Shown here piece after piece: positions 1-4,827 of a DNA stretch of 7,160 nt. This stretch comes from Deltaproteobacteria bacterium (GTDB taxonomy: Bacteria; Desulfobacterota; Desulfarculia; Adiutricales; Adiutricaceae): NCBI GenBank assembly GCA_031267005.1, contig JAIRZX010000467.1, forward strand, positions 1-7,160, written 5' to 3'. How positions within the stretch are numbered: the first letter of the stretch is position 1; each line of letters begins with the position of its first letter. The notes below the pieces were generated by a model. It saw only the letters and a list, made by a program, of their open reading frames with translations, was not told the DNA's origin and ran no database searches. Position numbers and translations under genes: made by a program.

Positions 1-4
1 ACGT

Positions 5-1495
5 TTGAGAAGAGACAAATTCGCCGGTTACACGACCGGAGGCGGTTTCCGCCTGCAACCCTTCACGAAGGAGGAGCTCGACCACATACATCGGGCTACC
101 CTCGAGGTACTCGAGTACCAGGGGGTCTTCGTGCAGCACGACGAGGCGATGGACTACTTCGCCAAGGGCGGCGCGAAGATCGACACCAAGACGAAGATCG
201 TGAGGATCCCGCCCTTCATGGTGAAGGAGGCGCTCATGTCCTGCCCGGAGACCGTCGTCATGCACGCGCGGGATCCCAAGCAGGACGCGGTCCTGGAGGC
301 CAACAGGGTGGCCTTCACGAACTTCGGGGAAGCCCTGAACATCTACGACATAGACACGGGCGAGCACCGCGAGACCTTGAAGCGCGACATGTGCGACATC
401 GCCAGGATCTGCGACTGGGTGAACGTGATCTCCGTAGTCGAGCAGCCTGCGGGCTCCCACGACATGCCCCAGGAAATTGGCCACCTGCACGACTACGAGG
501 CGCTCATGAACAACACCTCGAAGCACGTGGTCATGATGCCCCACGGGGCGGAGATAGCGGAGCTCCTGGTCCGCATGTCCGAGCTGGCCGCCAAGGCCCA
601 CTTCCCCGACGACCCCGTCGAGGACCACCGCATCCTCTCGTTCCTCATCTGCCCTGTGAGCCCCCTGCGCCTCCTGGAGCCCACCTGCGACATCATCATC
701 GTGGCCGCCCGCAACCGTTGCGTGTGCAACGTGCTCTCGATGGCCATGTCCGGCGGCTCCAGCTCGATCCACCTGGCGGGGACGCTGGTCACGCACAACG
801 CCGAGGTCCTCTCCGGCATAGTGTTGAGCCAGCTCGTGAACCGCGGGGCCCCCATCATCTACGGGAGCTCCACCACGGCCTTCGACCTGCGCACCGGATG
901 CGCGGCCGTGGGATCCCCCGAGCTCGGCATGATAGGCGCGGCCGTCGGTGCCATGGCCCAGTACTACAACCTGCCCAGCTGGACCGCCGGCGGGTAGGCT
1001 GACAGCAAGGTGCCCGACGCCCAGGCCGCCTACGAGTGCTCCATCACGGCGCTCTACCCGGCCCTGGCCGGCGTGAACCTCATCTACGGGCTGGGGATGC
1101 TCGAGCTGGGGGTCACCTTCGACTACTCGCAGCTGCTGATCGGTTCGGACATAGCCGAGATGATACTCTACTCGCTCGGCGGGATACCGGTAAACGACGA
1201 ATCTCTTGCGGTTGAGGACATCAAGGAGGTAGGATCCTTCAAGGACTTCCTCACCCACAAGAGCACGATGAAACACCTCCGGTCCCAGTCCTTCGCCCCC
1301 AGCACGGACCGCCGCATGCGCCACAAGTGGCTTGAGGACGGCTCCAAGGACATCACCCAGAGGGCCCGCGAAAAGGCCAAGCAGATACTCTCCACGCACC
1401 GCGCCCTTCCCATCCCCGAGGACGCGCGCTTGAAGATCCGCCAGCTCATAAACGAGCAGGAGAAGAAGCGCAACCTGCCCATCTCCTCCGAGTAA
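5..1495 (+). CDS. mttB: Trimethylamine:corrinoid methyltransferase MttB, with pyrrolysine encoded by in-frame UAG
   Basis: MttB transfers a methyl group from trimethylamine to the cobalt of a cognate corrinoid protein (MttC), the first step of methylamine use; it is a cytoplasmic TIM-barrel enzyme. The frame runs 330 codons, meets TAG at 995-997, and continues in the same frame for 165 more codons to TAA at 1493-1495, giving 496 residues with Pyl at 331. From memory, Methanosarcina MttB is about 495 aa with Pyl near 334. The context around Pyl is SWTAGG-Pyl-ADSKVPDAQA, the family's conserved signature. Other family motifs are MSGGSSS (about 248-254), AGTLVTHNAEVLSG (258-271) and YGSSTT (286-291). 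The conserved sequence continues after the TAG, so this is not a pseudogene. The start is taken as TTG at 5; the ribosome binding site and any upstream start lie off the window, so the N-terminus is uncertain by a few residues. A gene caller would split it into two ORFs. The mttC partner is not visible. Confidence 0.95.
995..997 (+). other. In-frame amber codon decoded as pyrrolysine (residue 331 of MttB)
   Basis: TAG lies between GGCGGG and GCTGACAGCAAG. The protein context GG-Pyl-ADSKVPD matches the MttB active-site signature on both sides, and the downstream frame stays open for 165 codons of family sequence. In the methylamine methyltransferases the Pyl imine ring is thought to bind and orient the methylamine substrate. 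The window also supplies the decoding tRNA with a CUA anticodon and its synthetase. A perfect 10-bp palindrome CCGCCGGCGG (984-993) lies just before the codon, but it encodes conserved residues, so a role in recoding is only possible. Confidence 0.95.
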
Positions 1496-1496
1496 C

Positions 1497-1577
1497 GCCT
1501 TCCTTTACGGCTGAAAGCCCCGCCGTTCCTCGCCGGGGCCGCCAAGGAGGCGGTTTCCGGAAGGCTACGGCGGGGCT
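1497..1577 (+). terminator. Nested GC-rich inverted repeats after mttB, possible terminator or 3' mRNA structure
   Basis: Directly after the mttB stop, GCCTTCC (1497-1503) can pair with GGAAGGC (1559-1565). AGCCCCGCCGT (1516-1526) can pair over 11 bp with ACGGCGGGGCT (1567-1577). Nested inside are a GCCCCG/CGGGGC pair and CCGCC-AAGGA-GGCGG around 1541-1555. The arms are mutually exclusive, so alternative folds are possible. No T-run follows, so this is not a classical intrinsic terminator. Its position suggests mRNA end formation or stability for mttB. Confidence 0.4.
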
Positions 1578-1648
1578 CCAGGCCGCTTAGGCGCTACCGC
1601 TCCGGACTGGCAAAGGCTTTCCACGAAGAGTTTAGAGAAAAACGGCGC

Positions 1649-1757
1649 ACCGGACCGGACCGAACCGGACCGAACCGGATCTGACCGGATCTGACCGGAT
1701 CTGATTCTGATAGGATAGGAATATGATAGGATAGGATAGGAATAGGAATAGGATAGG
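1649..1757. repeat. Degenerate pentanucleotide tandem array, ACCGG/ACCGA/ATCTG units turning into GATAG/GAATAG units
   Basis: About 109 bp of short-period repeats. The first part reads as 5-mers ACCGG, ACCGG, ACCGA, ACCGG, ACCGA, ACCGG, ATCTG, ACCGG, ATCTG, ACCGG, ATCTG. It then shifts to GATAG-type 5-mers mixed with 6-mers (GGAATA). The units change stepwise from GC-rich to AT-rich, which resembles slippage-driven growth with point changes. The minus strand stays open across it and encodes Ser-Tyr and Arg-Ser repeats, a trivial result of 5-bp periodicity. It lies in the spacer between mttB and pylSc. No function is recognised. Confidence 0.85.
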
Positions 1758-1809
1758 TTACTCCGCGCCCCGGCGTAAACGGCACGGAACGATAACGCAA
1801 CCATTTTTA

Positions 1810-1823
1810 TTGACGGAGGTCAA
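1810..1823. promoter_or_regulatory. Perfect TTGAC-GGAG-GTCAA inverted repeat flanked by T and A tracts
   Basis: TTGAC (1810-1814) and GTCAA (1819-1823) form a perfect 5-bp inverted repeat with a 4-nt GGAG centre. It is preceded by TTTTTA and followed by an A tract. The dyad could be a small operator, or, with the flanking T/A tracts, a short bidirectional terminator-like hairpin. The stem is short, so neither reading is strong. Confidence 0.3.
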
Positions 1824-1922
1824 AAAAATTCATTTTCATCAAATGCCATAAATAATCCAAAAAATTTTTAACTTTATTGCGATACTGAACATAACACAAA
1901 TTTTCATCTGTTTGAATTATAA

Positions 1923-1950
1923 TTGAACTTAAAATTTATATAAATATAAT
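1923..1950 (+). promoter_or_regulatory. Candidate sigma70-type promoter for pylSc-pylD
   Basis: TTGAAC at 1923-1928 (first four bases of the TTGACA consensus) is followed after 16 bases by a perfect TATAAT at 1945-1950. Transcription would start near 1957 and give a leader of about 225 nt before the pylSc ATG. AT-rich DNA yields such matches easily by chance, but this is the best match seen in the spacer and it points at pylSc. Confidence 0.45.
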
Positions 1951-2078
1951 CATAATTTAACTTAAATATTCACTTTGACTTGTACCGCAACTTAATACCA
2001 GCTATTTGCCGAATAGAATTTCAGGCTGCCAGGCTGCTGGACATGCCCCTGACTGGCGCCACCCCTGCCATCCTTGTT

Positions 2079-2131
2079 ACCCGGCGTCCTGGCCGCGCGA
2101 CGTCCTTTATACCCAGCGTCCTGGCCGCGCG
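2079..2131. repeat. Duplicated 21-nt element in the pylSc leader
   Basis: A 21-nt element occurs at 2079-2099 and 2111-2131, 32 bp apart, with a single G/A difference at the fifth base. The shared 16-nt core is GCGTCCTGGCCGCGCG. Both copies lie after the candidate promoter and before the pylSc start, so they could act as a paired operator or as RNA elements in the leader. The function is unknown. Confidence 0.7.
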
Positions 2132-2182
2132 TCATCCAAACTGCAGGCGGAACTGCATTTCACGCCGCGAAAGACTTTTCAC

Positions 2183-3055
2183 ATGGACTTCTCAAGCGAA
2201 CAGGTAAAACGGCTGGCTGAGCTCGGGTCCGACCCGGACGCCCTGCCCGCCGGCTTCGCGGGCAAGGCCGAGGCCAACCGCGCCTACCAGTCGCTTGAAA
2301 AGGCTGGCGCCCGCGCCTGCGCGGAAGGGATCCGGCGCCACCTTAAGGGCGGGGGCCGCCCTGAGCTGAACCTGCTGAAGGAAAGCCTGGCCGGGGCCCT
2401 CGTAGCGGCCGGCTTTACGGAGGTCGCCACCCCGCTCACCGTCTCGCGGAGCTTTCTGGAGAAAATGGGCATCGGCCCCGGCCACCAGCTCACGGACCAG
2501 ATCTTCTGGGTCGGGAAAAACCGGGCGGTAAGGCCCATGCTCGCGCCCAACCTCTACTCGCTCATGGTGGATCTGCTGAGGATCGCCCCGAAGCCCGTCT
2601 CCGTCTTCGAAATAGGCCCCTGCATGCGCCGCGAGACGAAGGGCGCGAAACACGCGGAGGAGTTCACGATGCTGAACCTCGCGGAGTTCGGGCTCCCCAA
2701 GGAGAGCCGCCGCGAGAGGGTCCGCGAGCTCGCCATGCTTGTCCTGGACGCCGCCGGGCTCCCCAAGGACCGCTTCCGGCTTGAAAGCGAGGAGTCGGGG
2801 GTCTACGGGGAGACCCTGGACGTCGTGAGCCCCGAGGGGCTGGAAGTGGCCTCCACGGCCATGGGCCCCCACCCGCTCGACCGGGCCTGGGGAGTCGACG
2901 TCCCCTGGGTGGGGCTGGGCTTCGGGGCGGAACGGCTGGTCATGGCCCGCGCGGCCGCCCGCGGGGAGCGCATGGGCCTTTCCCGCGCGGGCTCGACCCT
3001 GAGCTACCTGGGCGGCTGGAGGCTGAACGTGCCGGGAAAGGAGGAGAGGGCGTGA
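2183..3055 (+). CDS. pylSc: Pyrrolysyl-tRNA synthetase catalytic subunit PylSc
   Basis: PylSc activates pyrrolysine with ATP and esterifies it to tRNA-Pyl; it is a class II synthetase catalytic domain. The 290-aa product has RPMLAPNLY (117-125), motif 2 FEIGPCMRRE (142-151), FTMLNLAEFG (161-170), VYGETLDV (207-214) and motif 3 PWVGLGFGAERL (241-252). Aligned to M. mazei PylRS from memory, A302, L305, Y306, N346, Y384 and W417 correspond to A121, L124, Y125, N165, Y208 and W242. L309 becomes M128 and C348 becomes A167. The start ATG at 2183 is chosen because the length matches bacterial PylSc (about 288 aa); the frame is open upstream to 2006 but that stretch looks like leader. The ribosome site is weak (GCGAAAG). 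The stop overlaps pylD by 4 nt (GTGA). The tRNA-binding N-terminal domain is encoded separately by pylSn. Confidence 0.93.
   Translation: MDFSSEQVKRLAELGSDPDALPAGFAGKAEANRAYQSLEKAGARACAEGIRRHLKGGGRPELNLLKESLAGALVAAGFTEVATPLTVSRSFLEKMGIGPGHQLTDQIFWVGKNRAVRPMLAPNLYSLMVDLLRIAPKPVSVFEIGPCMRRETKGAKHAEEFTMLNLAEFGLPKESRRERVRELAMLVLDAAGLPKDRFRLESEESGVYGETLDVVSPEGLEVASTAMGPHPLDRAWGVDVPWVGLGFGAERLVMARAAARGERMGLSRAGSTLSYLGGWRLNVPGKEERA
3038..3044 (+). promoter_or_regulatory. Shine-Dalgarno site for pylD
   Basis: AAGGAGG inside the end of pylSc lies 7 nt before GTG at 3052. This supports the GTG start and translational coupling with pylSc. Confidence 0.75.
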
Positions 3056-3903
3056 CGCGTCTGACAGGAGGGGACATAGGCTGGCTTTACGATCTGAAGG
3101 CCTTCGACGGCGCCATCATGGAGTCGCTCGGGACCGACGTCTTCGAACTCGCGGCGAGGGCCTGGGGCCTGGAGCCGGAGGACGCCCGCCGCGGCCTTAA
3201 CGGCTTAAAGCTCGCCGCGGTCACCATGACCTCCGGCGGGGGCGAGATCCCCGGCTTCGCGGCCGCGCTGGCCGCCACCGGCGAGCGGCTCGGGCTCGTC
3301 TCCAGGGTCATGGCCCGGCCCGACCACCTGGGGCTCGCCGAGGCCTGCGAGTGGGGCGCCGACGTCATCATGCACTCGGACGACGACGACTTCGTTGCCC
3401 GCGACGCCGCGTCGGGCAGGACTGTGCACAACGACCCGGCCACCGCCAGGGCCTTCGTGGCGGCTTTGGAGATCATGAACGGCGGCACGCTGTGCGGCGC
3501 GAAGGTGCTCGTCATAGGCCTTGGCAAGGTGGGGACGCTGGCCGCCGAAAGGATAGCGTCGCTTGGCGGCATACCCTTTCTCCGCGACACGGACCCGTTC
3601 CGCGTGAAGCTGGCCATAGACCGGGTGCCGGTGGCCCGGATAGTGAAGGACGATTCCGGGCTCGCGGACGAGTTCCGCAAGGGAGCTACTCTCATCTTCG
3701 AGGCGGTGCCGTCTGCAGACGTCGTCTCCCCCCCGGTCCTGTCGGCGATGCTCGAGTGCGGCGTCCCGAAGGTCGCGGCGCCGGGAGTGCCCCTCGCCTG
3801 GCCCGCAGAATGGCTTTCCGGGGGGGCGGCGGGTCGGCTCTGGCACGATCCGCTGGCAAGCGGCGCGGCGGCCATGCTCGCCGGGCTCGTGGCGAGGGCG
3901 TGA
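3052..3903 (+). CDS. pylD: Pyrrolysine synthase PylD (NAD-dependent dehydrogenase)
   Basis: PylD oxidises the lysine-derived amine of 3-methyl-D-ornithyl-N6-L-lysine to an aldehyde, which cyclises to pyrrolysine, the last biosynthetic step. The 283-aa product is close to the family size (about 260-270 aa). A Rossmann nucleotide-binding loop is seen at VLVIGLGKVG (152-161; G156, G158, G161). The N-terminal half has LKLAAVTMTSGGGEIPGF (52-69) and WGADVIMHSDDDDFVA (101-116), which resemble the PylD substrate domain. It starts at GTG 3052, overlapping the pylSc stop, with a good Shine-Dalgarno site. It ends in TGA. Amino acid dehydrogenases share the Rossmann fold, but the neighbours make PylD the clear call. 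Confidence 0.93.
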   Translation: MTRLTGGDIGWLYDLKAFDGAIMESLGTDVFELAARAWGLEPEDARRGLNGLKLAAVTMTSGGGEIPGFAAALAATGERLGLVSRVMARPDHLGLAEACEWGADVIMHSDDDDFVARDAASGRTVHNDPATARAFVAALEIMNGGTLCGAKVLVIGLGKVGTLAAERIASLGGIPFLRDTDPFRVKLAIDRVPVARIVKDDSGLADEFRKGATLIFEAVPSADVVSPPVLSAMLECGVPKVAAPGVPLAWPAEWLSGGAAGRLWHDPLASGAAAMLAGLVARA

Positions 3904-3922
3904 GGACGAGAGGACGTTAGGG

Positions 3923-3955
3923 GGCGGCACCCGGCCCGTCGCGGGCCGCGCCGCC
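3923..3955 (+). terminator. Strong two-part hairpin after pylD
   Basis: GGCGGC (3923-3928) pairs with GCCGCC (3950-3955), and CGGCCCG (3932-3938) pairs with CGGGCCG (3942-3948) around a TCG loop, giving 13 GC-rich pairs with a small internal loop. It sits 20 nt after the pylD stop. There is no T-run, so it may be a transcription pause, an mRNA 3' end, or structure in a readthrough transcript to pylT. Confidence 0.45.
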
Positions 3956-4078
3956 TGCGGCGGACGAAGCTTTCGGCAAGAACGGACCGGGTTTTCCGCC
4001 CTGGCGGCCCGCCATGGACTTCTCCATAATTGCCCCCGAGGGTTTCCGGTGACTCTTTCATAGCTTGCGGGGGAAGGA

Positions 4079-4140
4079 CGCTTTGATTTACCGCGGGGTG
4101 TTGCGCTTTGATTTCACGCAGAGCGCCGACGCTTCGATTT
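4079..4140. repeat. Three phased copies of a CGCTTTGATTT element just upstream of pylT
   Basis: CGCTTTGATTT begins at 4079 and 4104, and CGCTTCGATTT at 4130, so the spacing is 25 and 26 bp. The bases after each copy also resemble one another (ACCGCGG, CACGCAG, ATTACGG). The third copy ends 5 nt before the mature tRNA 5' end. The arrangement fits a multi-site operator or promoter for pylT, or a local tandem duplication. The TTGATT parts could also serve as -35-like boxes, but no convincing -10 is seen. Confidence 0.6.
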
Positions 4141-4145
4141 ATTAC

Positions 4146-4217
4146 GGAGGACGGATCGTACGGATCACGCGGACTCTAAATCCGCGCAGCCGGGCGGGAC
4201 ACCCGGGTCCTCCGCCA
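4146..4217 (+). tRNA. pylT: tRNA-Pyl, anticodon CUA
   Basis: This amber-decoding tRNA folds fully. The acceptor stem is GGAGGAC (4146-4152) with GTCCTCC (4207-4213), then G73 and encoded CCA (4215-4217). A single base, G8, separates it from a 4-bp D stem GATC/GATC with a 5-nt loop. The anticodon stem is 6 bp, CGCGGA (4168-4173) with TCCGCG (4181-4186), and the loop CTCTAAA carries CUA at 4176-4178. The variable loop is only CAG (4187-4189). The T stem is CCGGG/CCCGG with a 7-nt loop. The 6-bp anticodon stem, one-base 8-9 linker, short D loop and 3-nt variable loop are the hallmarks of tRNA-Pyl. G8 resembles the Desulfitobacterium tRNA as I recall it; archaeal ones have U8. The standard GG and TTC loop motifs are absent, so generic tRNA finders may miss it. 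Confidence 0.97.
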
Positions 4218-4242
4218 TCTTAGGCCCCGGAACCAAAACCGG

Positions 4243-4276
4243 AGGCCCCGGGCGCGAGCCCTTGCGGCTCGGGGCC
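4243..4276 (+). terminator. GC-rich hairpin downstream of pylT
   Basis: CGAGCC (4255-4260) pairs with GGCTCG (4266-4271) around a CTTGC loop. Outer GGCCCC and GGGGCC sequences can extend the stem past a small 5' bulge. It starts about 25 nt after the tRNA CCA and could end the tRNA transcript or guide 3' processing. No T-run follows. Confidence 0.35.
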
Positions 4277-4351
4277 GCTTCAAGCCACAACGCACGTACC
4301 CGAGAACCCGCCCTGGCGGATGCCCTCAAGGCTCCGTCGCGAGAGTCAGCG

Positions 4352-4392
4352 GGGCCGTGCAGGCCCCCGTGAGGGCCGCGCAGGCCCTTTGA
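4352..4392. repeat. Tandem duplication of about 21 bp between pylT and pylSn
   Basis: GGGCCGTGCAGGCCC at 4352-4366 is repeated as GGGCCGCGCAGGCCC at 4373-4387, with TGAGGG following each copy. Each unit holds a GGGCC/GGCCC mini-hairpin with a 5-nt loop. The rest of the 4218-4455 spacer is GC-rich and shows no credible gene. Confidence 0.6.
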
Positions 4393-4441
4393 GGGTGGGC
4401 AAGGGCCCTCCCCAGCTCGCCCGCTCCCCGATCGAGGGGCC

Positions 4442-4448
4442 GAGGAGG
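4442..4448 (+). promoter_or_regulatory. Shine-Dalgarno site for pylSn
   Basis: GAGGAGG lies 7 nt before ATG at 4456 and decides this start over the internal ATGs further in. Confidence 0.7.
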
Positions 4449-4455
4449 CGGCAGA

Positions 4456-4827
4456 ATGGTCGAGAACGCCAACCTGAAACCGACGGCGAAGAGATACTAC
4501 AGGAAGAAAAACGACCTGTTTTCGCTCCTGATGAAAATGAAGCTCTGGCCGTCGCGGTCCGGGGCCCTGCACGGGCTCAAAAGCGTGGAGGTGAAGGGCG
4601 ACACCGCGGTGCTCACCACCCACTGCGGGCACAGCTTCAAGGTCACGAACTCCCGGAGGAGCCGCGCGGCGCGCTGGCTCCGCAACAAGAACTACGCCGA
4701 GCCCTGCCGGGCCTGCGGAGTGCCGGAGTGGAAGATCGAGAAGTACGGCGGCACCGTCTTCAGCCGCGGCCACGGGGCAGTGCTGCCCGGCCAGTCTGAC
4801 GTCCGCGCCGGAAAGGAGGCCCTATGA
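4456..4827 (+). CDS. pylSn: Pyrrolysyl-tRNA synthetase N-terminal tRNA-binding subunit PylSn
   Basis: PylSn is a small zinc-binding protein that holds the T arm and variable loop of tRNA-Pyl tightly and so aids charging by PylSc. In Methanosarcina it is the N-terminal domain of PylS. The 123-aa product has LWPSRSGALHGLK (30-42), THCGHSFKVTNSRRSRAARW (55-74), PCRAC (83-87) and EWKIEKYGG (91-99), all typical of bacterial PylSn. By comparison with archaeal PylRS, the likely zinc ligands are H39, C57, C84 and C87. The region rich in Arg and Ser (66-76) matches the RNA-binding stretch. The start has a good Shine-Dalgarno site. About 15-20 extra residues precede the conserved core. The TGA stop overlaps the pylB ATG (ATGA). 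Confidence 0.92.
   Translation: MVENANLKPTAKRYYRKKNDLFSLLMKMKLWPSRSGALHGLKSVEVKGDTAVLTTHCGHSFKVTNSRRSRAARWLRNKNYAEPCRACGVPEWKIEKYGGTVFSRGHGAVLPGQSDVRAGKEAL
4812..4818 (+). promoter_or_regulatory. Shine-Dalgarno site for pylB
   Basis: AAAGGAGG just before ATG at 4824, within the end of pylSn, supports this start and coupled translation of pylSn and pylB. Confidence 0.75.

Larger units (their letters stand above)
1801..1980. promoter_or_regulatory. AT-rich intergenic island (21% GC) upstream of pylSc
   Basis: By direct count 38 of these 180 bases are G or C, in sharp contrast with the GC-rich genes on both sides. I see no coding frame, tRNA or IS end in it. It holds a short inverted repeat near its left edge, a good -35/-10 pair near its right edge, and two copies of AACTTAAA (1926-1933 and 1959-1966). 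Such islands are often promoter regions or sites for AT-binding nucleoid proteins; that role is inferred. Confidence 0.6.

Noticed and set aside
391..1002. Second + strand frame within mttB
   Set aside because: Arg/Pro/His-rich shadow of a GC-rich gene; the mttB frame is the conserved one.
995..1010. TAG in mttB as a nonsense mutation making a pseudogene, with a second gene starting at GTG 1010
   Set aside because: The MttB signature spans the TAG in frame, and pylT plus the pyl genes are adjacent; this is the normal state of Pyl-type mttB.
1565..1804. Minus-strand ORF with Ser-Tyr and Arg-Ser repeats
   Set aside because: It is the translation of the pentanucleotide array, open only because of the repeat period.
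1640..2140. CRISPR array or IS ends, suggested by repeats in the mttB-pylSc spacer
   Set aside because: The repeats are either 5-6 bp without spacers or a single duplication; there is no transposase and no terminal inverted repeat pair.
2006..2182. Upstream extension of pylSc to ATG 2006
   Set aside because: The extra 59 residues look like translated leader (Cys/Pro/His-rich, containing the repeated element) and would exceed the usual PylSc length.
2192..2872. Minus-strand ORF opposite pylSc (and similar ones opposite pylD, pylSn, pylB and pylC)
   Set aside because: Shadow frames in GC-rich DNA with no recognisable domains; the + strand genes have clear family motifs.
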